Shown here: positions 1-10,615 of the stretch, one piece after another
How positions within the stretch are numbered: position 1 is the first letter of the stretch
How the letters are laid out: every line of letters begins with the position of its first letter
Assembly (NCBI GenBank): GCA_015680685.1
Contig: MNCI01006877.1
Coordinates: 5,290 to 32,122, forward strand
DNA from: Gnetum montanum
Lineage: Eukaryota > Streptophyta > Gnetopsida > Gnetales > Gnetaceae
Length of the DNA: 26,833 nt
Direction of reading: 5' to 3'
The notes under the pieces: generated by a model
What the model was told of the DNA's origin: nothing
Database searches by the model: none
What the model saw: only the letters and a program-made list of their open reading frames with translations
Made by a program: the position numbers and the translations under genes

Positions 1-356
1 GCTTATGTGCTTCTTTGGTTGTGGTTATGATTTTTAAAACATTTTCTATTTTTATGTAGAAAAACAAAAAGAGTGCCATAAAAGAAAACAATTTATCATT
101 ATGATAAATAAAAAGGTATCTTAACCACTTCCTCTAGTTGCGAGAGTAGTTTAAACAACTTCTGTCACCCACAAACTTCGATATGCCTTAGCAGAGTGCT
201 CCAAATTTTAAATGGTTGGTTTTTTAAAAGAGAATTTTAGATGTTTGTTAATTTTAAACTAAAAAAAATGAGAAACAAAAAACAAGTTAAAAATGGACTT
301 CAAAATGCTCGTTTTACCCTCATGCATCATCATTTTGATATGTTACCCATTACTAC
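1..356. other. Unassigned flank left of element A
   Basis: AT-rich sequence with homopolymer A and T runs. I see no coding frame with family resemblance. The short open frame from 241 runs through the element boundary into the LTR, so it is not a gene. The last bases, TACTAC (351-356), lie directly against the LTR of element A and would be its target-site side. Confidence 0.5.
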
Positions 357-851
357 TGTAACAACGTTGTCCCTGAGCACGTTGTTCGGCACCTCAAGAG
401 TTTCCCAAGCAGATTCTGAATTAGGACAAACCTCAAGAGGAATATGCCTCAGCAATCCACAAGCCTGAAACACATGCCAACAAACAATGTGTTAGCATTA
501 GCATGTCTCCTGAGCGGTGTTTCATAAAAAATATTCATGATACACTAACACGCTAGATAGCACTCCCTTGCTCCACTCACATGGACACCACGGGGACTAC
601 CAGCTAAACCCTCTAGATTCATCACCGCATGCTGGTAGTTGGTGTCATGCTCCAAAGAGCACTCACAAAATCCCATAGTACGTCCAATGAAACACCTAGT
701 AAAAACACCCTAACGCAGAGTTGAACTACGCAACCCTCCCAGGCAAGGTCCTACCTAGTGGGGTAATGAGGTAGGTCGTAGCCTCCTCTTACTAATGCAT
801 AGAACTACCATGCCAGTATGATTCCGAAGACACAAGGAGAGGAGGACCACA
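357..851 (-). repeat. 3' LTR of element A (495 bp)
   Basis: This segment is repeated in the same orientation at 7133-7627 with the same length. Read on the minus strand it starts with TG (851-850) and ends with CA (358-357); the outer bases TGT...ACA form a 3-bp inverted terminus. It directly follows a purine-rich tract at 852-864, as expected for the 3' LTR of a minus-strand element. The small open frames inside it have no family resemblance. Confidence 0.9.
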
Positions 852-864
852 ATTCTCCCCTGCT
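852..864 (-). promoter_or_regulatory. Polypurine tract of element A
   Basis: On the minus strand this reads AGCAGGGGAGAAT, immediately before the TG of the 3' LTR. In LTR retrotransposons this tract resists RNase H and primes plus-strand DNA synthesis. Its position and purine bias fit; function is inferred. Confidence 0.75.
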
Positions 865-1266
865 TAAAACAAGGGACGACCTCGGAGCAGGGCCTGGGTA
901 GCCCGCGTGGTTGCTACATTAAAACCAAGGGAGAATTTCATCAATTCTGGGGAAGTACGCCCATGCTATTCTGAGTCAAATTCAAAGGGATCTTTGGTTA
1001 TGGAAGGTCCAATTGCTAGGGCCTAAGTCCTTAAAGCATTTTTCATTGAACTCAACCGTCTTCCTAGGATCCGGACTCATCCTAGCATCTGACACCCAAG
1101 TCAAGAGCATCACTCCTCAAGACTTAGACTATCCATCCTTCCATACCTAGCCTAATATGCCAAGCTATGGGAGGACATCAAGTGGTCTATCATTGAAACA
1201 TGATAGAATGCACCGACCTAGGGATCCAAGAATTCCAGGGCATCCCCTGAATCGTTTGATCCAAAG
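865..1266 (-). other. 3' untranslated tail of element A
   Basis: This stretch lies between the polypurine tract and the tandem array. It has no recognisable coding domain in either strand. It is the internal-region tail downstream of pol, made of moderately GC-rich sequence compared with the AT-rich centre of the window. Confidence 0.6.
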
Positions 1267-2168
1267 ATCTAGGGGTCTTAAGTTCAACACTCTTTGAATC
1301 TTAAGCCCCATCGCCTATAGATCACTTTGAATGGCTCCAGGCACATTCCTCCCCTATTTGAGGCCAACTCCTATAGGAATTCGCTCTCAAATCCTATAAG
1401 GCACCAGATGTCACACCTCTTCCAATTTTTTTTCACATGGGAGGTTTCTCCATCCATCATCGGAGTAGCTAAGGTGGGAGGTCAATTGCTTGCTCCCTAA
1501 AGAAGTCCAGGATCAAGTTTTCCTGGAACCTCATGCGCTCCAGTGGTTCCCAGCTATTGTCTGAGTATCTAGGGGTCTTAAGTTCAACACTCTTTGAATC
1601 TTAAGCCCCATCGCCTATAGATCACTTTGAATGGCTCCAGGCACATTCCTCCCCTATTTGAGGCCAACTCCTATAGGAATTCGCTCTCAAATCCTATAAG
1701 GCACCAGATGTCACACCTCTTCCAATTTTTTTTTCACATGGGAGGTTTCTCCATCCATCATCGGAGTAGCTAAGGTGGGAGGTCAATTGCTTGCTCCCTA
1801 AAGAAGTCCAGGATCAAGTTTTCCTGGAACCTCATGCGCTCCAGTGGTTCCCAGCTATTGTCTGAGTATCTAGGGGTCTTAAGTTCAACACTCTTTGAAT
1901 CTTAAGCCCCATCGCCTATAGATCACTTTGAATGGCTCCAGGCACATTCCTCCCCTATTTGAGGCCAACTCCTATAGGAATTCGCTCTCAAATCCTATAA
2001 GGCACCAGATGTCACACCTCTTCCAATTTTTTTTTCACATGGGAGGTTTCTCCATCCATCATCGGAGTAGCTAAGGTGGGAGGTCAATTTCTTGCTCCCT
2101 AAAGAAGTCCAGGATCAAGTTTTCCTGGAACCTCATGCGCTCCAGTGGTTCCCAGCTATTGTCTGAGT
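1267..2168 (-). repeat. Three tandem 300-bp copies carrying half a chromodomain
   Basis: Copies run 1267-1566, 1567-1867 and 1868-2168 (300, 301 and 301 bp). They are nearly identical: I see one extra T in a poly-T run and one base change near 2090. On the minus strand each unit begins at the SDNSWEP part of the chromodomain, reads to the stop after DLPP, and continues into non-coding sequence. Only the rightmost copy joins the first half of the chromodomain (about 2169-2215). The near identity contrasts with the diverged LTRs of the same element, so the array is either a recent amplification or an assembly artefact. Confidence 0.93.
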
Positions 2169-2229
2169 TAGGACGATGTTTCCAGTGGATGAGGAACTCC
2201 ACTTTCAAATCTGCCCCATGGCCAATGGT
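2071..2229 (-). pseudogene. Chromodomain at the C-terminus of element A integrase
   Basis: The minus-strand frame continues in phase from integrase through a TAG at 2230-2232 into a chromodomain-like segment. It contains VEFLIHWK, then NSWEP, then FQENLILDFF, and ends at a TAG at 2071-2073 just after DLPP. In chromoviruses this domain is thought to bind modified histone tails and steer insertion. The short hydrophobic strand followed by W and then SWEP matches the family. The half after SDN is copied twice more to the left, detached from the pol frame. The terminal stop is probably the natural end of the polyprotein. Confidence 0.85.
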
Positions 2230-2232
2230 CTA

Positions 2233-3390
2233 GAAGTTCCGAATGCATTCTACTCTCTTTCCTTGTATAGATTGTATACAAGGTCGCTCTCTGATTGAGA
2301 GGCTTCTTTTCAGATATGGGAACCCATCTGGCAATGGCTTCAACATGCTGACATGAAAAACTGGATGGACTTGGTCCATATTGATCAGTAGTTGAAGCTT
2401 ATATGTTACAGGGTTAATTTGATCGATGATCCTAAAGGGACCATCATACTGCCTCATCAGCTTGGAGGTAGTTCCCTGTTTCAGTTTAAACTAACATGGG
2501 TCCAGCTTTAGGAGGATCCAATCCCCCACCTTGAATTCATGAGGATGGCATTTTCGATCAGCATATTTTTTCATTCGTTGCACTGCCCTCTCCAGATGAT
2601 ACTTTGCTATATCAACATTTTTAGACCACCTCTTGAAGAATTCATCTATTGTGGGATGTCAACCCTGCAACGAGGGAGTGACCATATGAGGGGTAATGGG
2701 CTGCCTTCCCATTACCATTTCTATAGGAGAGAGCCCAGTAACTGAAGACTTCTAGATGTTATAGCTTAGCTGGGAGATCCCTAATAAAAATGGCCAATTC
2801 TTTTGGTCACTATGAACATAGTGACGAAGGTACTCTTCAAGTACCTGATTCATCCGTTCTGTCTGCCCATCAATCTGTAGATGAAAACTTGTTGAAAATT
2901 TGAGGGTGGTACCCATCATGCCAAATAGTGCTCACTGGAAAGCACTTGTGAAGTGCAGATCTCGATCTGAAATGATGCTCATGGGTAACCCAAAATATCG
3001 AACCACCCTGTCAAAATAGTATGCTTCCATGTCCTTAGCTGAATAATATGATGGACAAGGAATGAATATGGCGAATTTAGAGAATTTTTCTACCATAACA
3101 ATAATGCTTCTTAAACCCTGAATATTTGGCAATCCCATGATGAAGTCCATAGACACTGTAGCCCATGGAAATAGAGGGATTTCCAAGGGCAGTAGACGAC
3201 CACCTAGACACTTAGTAGATCCCTTATCCTGCTGGCACACCAGAAACTTCTGGATATAAGCAATCACATCACGGTACATTTTTGGCCAAAAGAAGGTTCT
3301 CTCAATGAAAGCCAAGGTCCTTTTTTGTCCAAGGTGCCCTTCCCACTGTGTGTCATGGAATTCTCAGATGATCTCCTTGCGTAGGCCATC
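2233..3390 (-). pseudogene. Integrase of element A (zinc-binding, catalytic core, GPF/Y module)
   Basis: This domain would insert the element's cDNA into chromosomes. The degraded zinc-binding region lies near 3220-3365: two histidines are present (FHD and GHLG), but only one cysteine of the usual pair is seen (LVCQQ), so one metal ligand appears lost. The catalytic triad is visible: D in VSMDF (about 3147), D in ISDRD (about 2967) and E in GQTERMNQ (about 2859), with 59 and 35 residues between them, the D,D35E signature. The C-terminal part has YDGPF and HPVFHVSMLKP, the GPF/Y module of gypsy integrases. Stops interrupt it at 3364-3366 (TGA), 2932-2934 (TGA), 2752-2754 (TAG), 2659-2661 (TGA), 2491-2493 (TAG) and 2230-2232 (TAG). 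No frameshift is needed between its parts. Confidence 0.92.
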
Positions 3391-4041
3391 CTAATTCGGA
3401 ATGCATATCCGACTATCCTGAAACCAAAGTAATCCATTTCTAATTTTGAACTGTGGTGCTTGTCCAGTTTCTATCAGCTTCATTAAATCAATGATATGGG
3501 GGTCCCTTTTCAAACCATCTTGGATTCTAGCCAACAACACTTCATCACATTGAACGTGTGAAGTTTGTGTCGCAATGATGGAAAAGAGCTGAGAGGTAGG
3601 TTGAGGATGACGAATCAATGCATCTGCCACCACGTTCTCCTTTCCAGGATGGTAAGTCAAATATAAATAAAATTCAGATAGCATGGCCAACCATCAAGCT
3701 TGTTTGGGCCTTAGCTTTGTTTGGTTCATCAAGTAGCTAGTGGCTAGATTGTCCGTCTTTACGAGAACACGACTTCCTAGCAAGTAGTGTCTCCATGCTC
3801 TCAAGAAATGGCCAATACCAAACATTTCCTTTTCATGGATTGGCCACCTCTACTCTACTTGATTTAGCTTCCAGCTTTCATAAGCGACAGGATGACCTTC
3901 CTGTAGCAAGACGCCCCCAATTGCATTGTCATTGGCATCCGTATGAACCTCAAAATGTTTTGAGAAATCGGGAAATGCCAACATTGGTTGGGAGGTTAAA
4001 GCCTCTTTGATCCTCTCAAAGGCTTTTTAAAAATTTATGTC
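3391..4041 (-). pseudogene. RNase H and connecting region of element A
   Basis: RNase H degrades the RNA strand of the RNA-DNA hybrid during reverse transcription. Visible motifs are HTDANDNAIGGVL (about 3920-3955, holding the first catalytic Asp), KTDN (about 3750) and YHPGKENVVADAL (about 3620-3655), the usual end of the gypsy RNase H. It stays in the RT frame but is broken by a TAA at 4027-4029, a TGA at 3694-3696 and a TAG at 3391-3393. The stretch after the VADAL motif is the linker to the integrase zinc-binding part. Confidence 0.88.
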
Positions 4042-4971
4042 TCACTCCCATGCAACTTCTTTCTTTTGTAGATTATTCAGAGGAGCAACAATTCCTAAGA
4101 AATTTTTGATGAATTTTTGATAGAAAGTAGCTAACCCCATGAACTGTCTGATCTCATGCACATTAGTGGGATCAGGCCATTTACACAAAACCTCTACCTT
4201 CTTTGGATTTGTCTTTACCTGCCCATACCCCATGAGATGCCCCAAAAATTTTAGCTCTGAACAGCAGAATTCACATTTTTCTTTCTTAACGTATAGTCGA
4301 TTTTCTTGTAGCTTCTCAAGGACCATTTGTAGGTGGAGGGCATGTTCCTCCATTTTCTGGCTATATATTAGGATGTCATCAAGATAAATGAATACAAATT
4401 TATCTAGGAAGGGTTGAAATATCTCATTCATCAATGTACAAAATGTAGCTGATGCATTGTAGAGCCTGAAAGGAATTACGGTCCATTCATACAATCCATA
4501 CCGCATTACACATGCAGTTTTTTCTTCTTCCCCTTCTGCAATGCAAACCTGATAGTATCCTTGTTTGAGGTCTAACTGGGTAAAATATCGAGCCCCTACC
4601 AATTGATCGAACAAGTTAGAAATGAGCGGTACTTGATACTTGTTCTTGATCATGTGTTTATTTAGCAGTTTATAATCATAGCAGAGCTGTAGCGTTCTGT
4701 CCTCCTTGGTAACAAATAACACTGGTGCTCCATAAGGGGATTTTGAGGGATGAATGTATCCCTTGGACATTAAACCTTCAAGCTACTTTTTCAGTTCCCC
4801 CAATTCTAGTCTTGTTAACTGGTATGACCTCTGGATAGGAGGATCAGTGCTAGGTTGCAATTCAGTTTTGTAATCCACTACTCTCCGAGGTGGCAAACTA
4901 CCAGGCAGTTTAGGTGGCATCACATCTTTAAACTTATCGAGCACCTGTGCTATGCATGGGTCAACAATAGC
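4042..4971 (-). pseudogene. Reverse transcriptase of element A
   Basis: RNA-dependent DNA polymerase of the pol polyprotein. In order on the minus strand the frame shows YIHPSKSPYGAPVLFV, a YDYK-LN motif, FTQLDLKQGYYQ with the first catalytic Asp, FRLYNASATF, and YLDD near 4375-4386 with the two remaining catalytic Asp residues, followed by HLQMVLEKL and LKFLGH. The longest open stretch is 242 codons (4042-4770). Upstream, a TAG at 4783-4785 interrupts the frame; further upstream (to 4971) the same frame carries the usual PR-RT connector with a Pro-rich region and QRSYQLTRLEL. The downstream end is a TGA at 4042-4044. The catalytic residues are present, but the stops make it dead. Confidence 0.94.
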
Positions 4972-5658
4972 TTAGGATCCACAAGCCTCAGAAGGATCAC
5001 CCGTTTGCATAGCTAGCAGAAATTTCCTAGTAGGGTCTCTTGCCAAGCGTTTCATCACCATTGCTGACACAATCTGGGGGCTAGCATCCTCATCCTTTCC
5101 CATCTGTGCTCCATGAGTTTGAATGATGCATAGGGAGATTTCATGTGAAATAAAAATCAAGTCCAGATGTGGGGATATGAAAACTTTGGCTTTGCATAAA
5201 AATTCTTGTTCCAAAATGACCTAAAAGGAGTTCATGTTTAGAATTGAAAAATCTAGCACTCCTTGCCATGAGCCTACTTGAATGGGGATACCACGACACA
5301 CCTCAATGCACCAAAGGGGCCTGAACTTGACCAACTTGCAGGATGCTTGGACAGGTTCCATCTTTAGCTGCAAGTTTTTCACCATGGCTAGAACCATGTA
5401 ATTGTGACTAGCCCCATTGTCAATGAGGGCACTTAGCTTACTTGTGCTCATAGTGATTGGTGCCAATTGAACCTGATGTAGAGTATCAGGATTAGGATTC
5501 TGGGAGTTTCCAACTCCTGACCTTTGTGTAACCATGTCTGATAACTCCATCATCACCGCTAGCCTTCATTGTTTCCCTGATGTGCTTCCATCAGTAATTT
5601 GAAGGCATGGATTAGGATGATAATTGAGTGCCATCAATTGTTTCCTAGGAGCTGGCCC
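4972..5658 (-). pseudogene. Aspartic protease region of element A
   Basis: A retropepsin-like protease would cut the Gag-Pol polyprotein. The active-site motif is ALIDNGASHNYM, with the Asp codon at 5419-5421. In the chromovirus family this position usually reads D-S-G, so here Ser is replaced by Asn. The following part (LQLKMEPVQASCKLV, then the IPIQVGSWQG segment) matches the usual flap and strand layout of this family. The frame is shared with the zinc knuckle upstream and RT downstream. It is broken by TAG at 5659, a TGA near 5560, TAG at 5221 and TAA at 4972. Confidence 0.87.
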
Positions 5659-6997
5659 CTACCTATTCTCAGTTCTTCCTAAACTTAGGGGACAATTTCT
5701 TGCCAAGTGATTTCCACGACACAAGAAGCATTGAATTAGCCCCTTAAAGATGCCTCCTATAAATTGCTTCTTCTTGGCCCCAAGTTGCCACTTGCTCCCT
5801 GTATCTTTGCATTTCTGTTGGGAGCCTTGGTTCCCTAGAGGACCACCCATCGGGTGATTGCCTTGCTGAACTGATCTGAAGGTATTTCCACCTTTGATGG
5901 ATCCTGTATCTGTTCTCTGAGAGTGGGAGGGTGTGCCATGCTTACCCTTCCCAGGCTTGCCCTTATCTGGCTTCATTTCGTTGAAGTCCAGAAAAGTGCC
6001 AGCAGCTGCAATAGCCTCCGTGAGGGAGTCAATGCCTCTTCAATGCAATTCCATCTATGCCCATGGTTTTAGCCCATTCACAAACTTGAAAAATTGATCC
6101 CGATCTCCCATATCAGGAATCAGCAACATGAGTTCTTCGAAGCTATTAATATAATCCTCAAGCCTCCCTAAATGTTTTAGGGTCTCTAGCTTGGTTCTAG
6201 TGACCCATTCAGAGTTCCCAGGATATAACTATTTGATCAATGTAGCCTTGAAGCTATCCCTTGTCTCGATCTTTTCTGTCATGGTGCCCTTTTCTTGGGC
6301 ACGAAGGAGACTAAGCCACCATAGCTTAGCACTTCCTATGAGAAATTGTGATGCTATGGAGACCTTTTGGGTTGCAATAAGACCCCTGGTATTTAGGTAC
6401 ATCTCCACATCATGGAGGAAGGCATCGATTTTAGCATCATTTGTCTCACCATCATAAGAACTCGGTTCTCTANTCCTAGAGGACCACCCATCGGGTGATT
6501 GCCTTGCTGAACTGATCTGAAGGTATTTCCACCTTTGATGGATCCTGTATCTGTTCTCTGAGAGTGGGAGGNTTTACCCCCACCAGGGCATCCTCCAGAA
6601 CTTTCACCCGACCAACTAAGTCCTCAACCAAGGATGCTTTTGTTTGTGCCTCTTCCAAGGATCCAAATAGATCCTTGTAGAGGTTGATCATAAGATCCAG
6701 ACATCCTTCCAAGAACGAAACCTTAGCCTCTGCCAGTTTCACCCTATCCTTGGAGCAAAGATCCATCTTTTCTTGTGGCAATTCAACATCTTTTAAAATG
6801 TGATGGATCGCGTCCACGTTCTCTGGACCATGATGGCCTAAGGCCTCATCAATTACCTTGACATGATCCCACAGCGTTTGAAACTTAGTCTCATCTTGAC
6901 CAAGTTCTATTTCAACCTCAATTTTTGGATTTGTTTGAACATCATCCATGTCCCTTGGTCTGCTAGGCTCCATGTTTGCTAAAGGGAGCTTTAGCAC
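5659..6997 (-). pseudogene. Gag of element A, with zinc knuckle
   Basis: Structural polyprotein that would form the cytoplasmic particle and bind RNA. The N-terminal piece (from 6997 down to about 6573) is acidic and helical. The centre (about 6450-6000) contains a Gag capsid-like segment: a LWW-type motif, then EELMLLIPDMGDRDQF, FVNGLKPWA and AIAAAGTFLDF, typical of chromovirus Gag. A basic Gly/Lys-rich stretch follows (5976 onwards), then a zinc knuckle with CFLCRGNHLARNC near 5690-5735 (CX2CX3HX4C). The N-terminal piece is in a different frame from the rest, and a 97-bp duplicated block bounded by N bases (6473, 6572) sits between them, so part of the disruption may be an assembly error rather than mutation. 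Confidence 0.85.
6475..6571. repeat. 97-bp exact copy of 5834-5930, bounded by N bases
   Basis: The block matches 5834-5930 exactly in the same orientation. A single N lies at 6473 and another at 6572, and 6474 is one odd base. The block interrupts the Gag region with sequence that belongs about 640 bp away. N-bounded exact duplication is the mark of a misplaced contig fragment at a closed gap, not a biological repeat. Confidence 0.9.
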
Positions 6998-7117
6998 AAG
7001 GCCATCCTCTAAGGGAGTGGCTAGCCGAAGTTAAGAATGGTGAAAAAAAAAACCTCACAAACCACAAACCCTGATACCCACTTAGCGAGAAAGTCTTACC
7101 AACAACTGAAACTGTGA

Positions 7118-7130
7118 GGCTCTGATACCA
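7118..7130 (-). promoter_or_regulatory. Primer binding site of element A (tRNA-iMet type)
   Basis: The minus strand reads TGGTATCAGAGCC, the sequence complementary to the 3' end of plant initiator tRNA-Met, used by many plant retrotransposons. It begins two bases after the inner end of the 5' LTR, the expected spacing. The tRNA would prime minus-strand cDNA synthesis here. Confidence 0.93.
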
Positions 7131-7132
7131 TC

Positions 7133-7627
7133 TATAACAATGTTCTCCCTGAGCACATTGTTCGGCACCTCAAGAGTTTCCCAAGAAGATTCTAAATCAG
7201 GACAAAACTCAAGAGGAATATGCCTCAGCAATCAACAAGCCTAAAACACATGCCAACAAACAATGTGTTAGCATTAGCATGTCTCCTGAGCAGTGTTTCA
7301 TAAACAATATTCATGATACACTAACACACTAGATAGCACTCCCCTAATCCACTCACGTGGATACCATGGGGACTACCAGCTGAACCCTCTAGATTCATCA
7401 CCATGTGCTGGTAGATGGTGTCGTGCTCCAAAGAGTGCTCGCAACATCCCATAGCATGTCCCATGACACACTCGGTAAAAACACCCCAATGCAGAGTTGA
7501 ACTATGCAACCCTCCCAGGAAAGGTCCTACTGAGTGGGGTAATGAGGTAGGTCGTAGCCTCCTCTTACTAATGCATGGAACTACCATGCCAGTATGGTTC
7601 CAAAGACACAAGGAGTGGAGGATCCCT
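7133..7627 (-). repeat. 5' LTR of element A (495 bp)
   Basis: Direct repeat partner of 357-851, the same length, differing mainly by base substitutions. Its inner end is at 7133, two bases from the primer binding site. Its outer end has lost the TG seen in the other copy: the minus strand reads AGGGATCC where the partner has TGTGGTCC. An LTR in this position would carry promoter and transcription start, but I could not place a convincing TATA box. Confidence 0.88.
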
Positions 7628-7714
7628 TGTGCCCCCATGGCCCCCGAACCGTGGGGGAGGTAGCAGGCTACCAGCAACCCTACTACCTCTCTCAAAACTA
7701 CCCTAATTTTTTAC
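7628..7714. other. GC-rich segment at the outer edge of element A
   Basis: A short segment with C5 and G5 runs that could pair (7641-7657 region), unlike the AT-rich DNA beyond it. It separates the end of LTR homology from a TACTAC at 7681-7686, which equals the six bases left of the element (351-356). It is either ordinary flank or a rearranged LTR edge. No coding content. Confidence 0.4.
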
Positions 7715-7828
7715 AAGTCTATGAGTTATCCAGATCTATCTTGTGATGATTATATATGGTACACTTTTTAAAAGTCTATGAGTTATCCAGATCTATCTTG
7801 TGATGATTATATATGATACACAAGGACA
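7715..7828. repeat. Tandem duplication, 57-bp unit
   Basis: Two adjacent copies, beginning at 7715 and 7772, share AAGTCTATGAGTTATCCAG and continue through a TGATTATATATG segment with a single visible base difference near the end. No known family. Confidence 0.85.
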
Positions 7829-9856
7829 GGCCAAGTGTGTATCATACTAACATAGAATGAAACTTACAGGTTACATTTTTCTAGTCAAGTAAGTTATATT
7901 TGAATGGTAAGTCATCTATTTAAAACATAAATATTTGATTAAATTTATATTTTATTAATTTTACTAGTTTCATGATACTCCCTTAAATTTCATCTTTTTT
8001 ATGATAGTTCAAGATAAGTTCAGCATTTAGAGTTATTTGAAAAACCTTTTTGCAGAATTGACTGGATATTCAAGTATTTTAATTAGTAAATTGTACCTAT
8101 TTTATCATTGTAATTTTTTCAATCCAACATATATTTAGGAGAAGAAGTTCAATTTATAGCATGCACATGATTAAATTAAGCTCGATTGAACCTACCCCAA
8201 TGTCATGAATGAGGAGATTGAAAATGAATCATTTTTTCCTACATTGTTTTCTTGTATTTCAAATAATGCCAGTACACTAATTATGAAACCATTCAAAGTT
8301 CTAATAAATAACATGAAACATATGTAACAGAGTGTAGAGTAGCTCCTATGTACATTAGTAACAAAGATTGGTTATGTAGCTATTTAAAGAAACCTAAGGA
8401 AAACATCTAATGTTTACAAGAATCCAAGGAAAGCATCTAAAGTATGACCTTACTTGAATAGAAGACAACTGTGCTAAAGGTTCTCCTTGCAGCCTCTCTT
8501 TATCTCCAAATAAAGAGACACACTAATAAGGAGGATAAACCATGATTTTGTGAACTAAGTGTGAATACTTGGCTTTCAGTCCAACTATAGTTGGATCATC
8601 TATGCTAGTAGTGTTAGGCCTTGGCTCATCGAAGCATGTGATTGCATGTGGTCTTCTAACATAGTAACATTTTTCTTTCTCCATGCAATAAGGTGTACTG
8701 TATTTTTTACATGAAATGTAATTACAGGGTAACTTTTTTTTTTTTTAAGTTCGTACACTCTAAATGCCTTTGTGTTTTAGGTTTTAGGTTTCACATGAGA
8801 GGGGCAACTAGACTCTAAAAATAATATTAATAGGAAACAAAAAATTAAGAGTTCATCATATGCTTAACATCAAATTAAAAACTTCCAAAATCAACATAGA
8901 AAGAAAAAAACTTTCCAATTTTAGGGATGTCCACTCAAGTGTACAACCTTATAATTGATATTTTGAAAATTTAAGAAAGGAAAATTAATTGTTATTAGGG
9001 AGAATGGTCTAGGCCTAACAACATTTACATCACTTTCAACATCTATGCTTGAACTTAAAATAACAAAATAATTTGAGGTAGCAACAAAAAGCCATGGAAA
9101 AATACCAACATTTGTAGAAAAGCTATATCTAATACAAAATGTTGTTAGCTATTGGTCATCATGATTACTTCACTACTTGATGTTAACCTTATGTTGAGAA
9201 TCATTGTCATTAGTTATAACCTACTTATCAACATTTTTTTTAATCTTTGAGTTAACATTATTCTTGTCAAATAAAGATAGATTTGCCTTATGAGCTATCT
9301 ATTTGAATTGATCAATACTTTATATAGTACAAGCAGAAATATTCATATAAGCCTATTTTTCCTAATGTCTTCATTTTCATTTTATAACTTCTATTATTGA
9401 CATTAACTTGATTTTTTGTATCTTCATCTCCAGATTATTTTTTTCTGGCCTCAACTTCAACATGTTTTTTCATTATTTTGATATCTTTTCTCTTTGGCAA
9501 TAAAAGAAAAACATTAAAAAAATGTCATTCATGATAATAAAATTTAAAAGAATTAGAAAAATTATAATATGTAATTTGTTAAATTTCCATTTTTTTTGCC
9601 TATTTGCAATACCAATTCCATTTTATGGTTAGAAAGATTGATTTGAATAAAAAAATGTCTACAAGAATCAAATGGTGTGGAAATAGATTCTATCTACTTA
9701 ATGGGACTAAGAAGAGTACCAATTTTCTACTTAGTTCTGAAATTTCAACAAAATATTAAATAACTTGATCAAACTTGAAACTTTAGGATATTCTTTAGAT
9801 TGAATATCAAAATCCTATATTGTCTACTTATGAATGATCAATAGTGCATGCTTATG
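7829..9856. other. AT-rich DNA with no supported gene
   Basis: About 2 kb of AT-rich sequence with frequent stops in all frames, poly-T runs (for example near 8731-8746) and a 16-bp perfect palindrome at 8580-8595. On the minus strand near 9180-9480 there is a faint lysine-rich frame with several stops, which could be a very old coding remnant. I could not support that as a gene. Confidence 0.5.
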
Positions 9857-10615
9857 TATAAATGATCCTATATATGAAATTGAAAATAAAATTGAATTTA
9901 AAATTTTATTACATCCATAGATCCTCTAAATCTATTAAATAGTAGAAATATAAATGCTATTGAGGTTTGAAAACATCATTAAAAAATTACTAGGTATTCT
10001 TGGTAATTGAGCCTTTATCATTTCTGATATCTCTCATATGTTTTTCACCATCTCTTATAGTTTTGGCCCTCCATAGGAGGTAACTTTTATATCTCATCAA
10101 TAAAACATAGTTATCATTGAAAAGGGAATACCAAAACCCTTTTCCTCATATTGGTTCTCTCGTTTATCATTTACATTTAACTTTAAGTCATAAAAAATAT
10201 AATATTTCACTTTTATTTTATAGTGCTCATAGTTCATTTGTACACTTAGCTTTTATTTGCACCACCTATATTTTATTCATAACACTTAGGTTTTATTAAT
10301 TCTATCATTGAATTAATCACTTTTTATTAATTCATCAGTCATTCTTGATTCATCGGTGGTAGGGTAAGTCCCTATTTAATTAAAGGTCAGTGCTCCTTCT
10401 TTTCATAATTGTTGATATATCAATAGTTATATTGATATAAATACCATTTACGATCATGAATTGGATATTTAGTGTCTAATTGATTTAGGTATTCTTACAA
10501 AGTTACGAAAGAACAATTTTGTAGGAACATTTTTGATGCTAGAAGGAGGGCCAATAGGTTTTCTACCATTACAAACCCATCACCTAGGAGCCCATAGGCC
10601 TTATCCAACATTTTG

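Larger units (their letters stand above)
357..7627 (-). mobile_element. Element A: degenerate Ty3/gypsy chromovirus, near full length
   Basis: The element reads right to left. Its 5' LTR is 7133-7627, followed by a tRNA-iMet-type primer binding site, gag with a zinc knuckle, protease, RT, RNase H, integrase and a chromodomain, then a tail, a polypurine tract and the 3' LTR (357-851). The domain order, and a chromodomain fused to the end of integrase, define the chromovirus branch of Ty3/gypsy. From about 5976 down to 2071 the pol region keeps a single frame, broken by about 15 in-frame stops, so the element cannot encode its own proteins. By eye its LTRs differ at roughly 8-10% of positions, which indicates an old insertion. 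The bases flanking the LTRs (ACTAC on the left, TGTGC on the right) do not match, so no clean target-site duplication is visible and the right edge may be altered. The clade within chromoviruses (Tekay, Reina or other) is not assigned. Confidence 0.9.

Noticed and set aside
241-468. 75-codon open frame at the left edge
   Set aside because: It crosses the boundary of the LTR of A and has no family resemblance; low-complexity Lys/Asn start.
7321-7695. Long open frames on both strands inside the 5' LTR of A
   Set aside because: They lie within LTR sequence, run through its outer edge, and are not kept open in the other LTR copy.
8495-8518. Hairpin with 9-bp arms TCTCTTTAT/ATAAAGAGA
   Set aside because: AT-rich arms, no T tract or gene context; not supportable as a terminator or ncRNA.
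8580-8595. 16-bp perfect palindrome TCCAACTATAGTTGGA
   Set aside because: Isolated and short, with no promoter, repeat or gene beside it; expected occasionally by chance.
9180-9480. Faint lysine-rich minus-strand frame
   Set aside because: Too many stops, and composition explained by AT richness; no motif.
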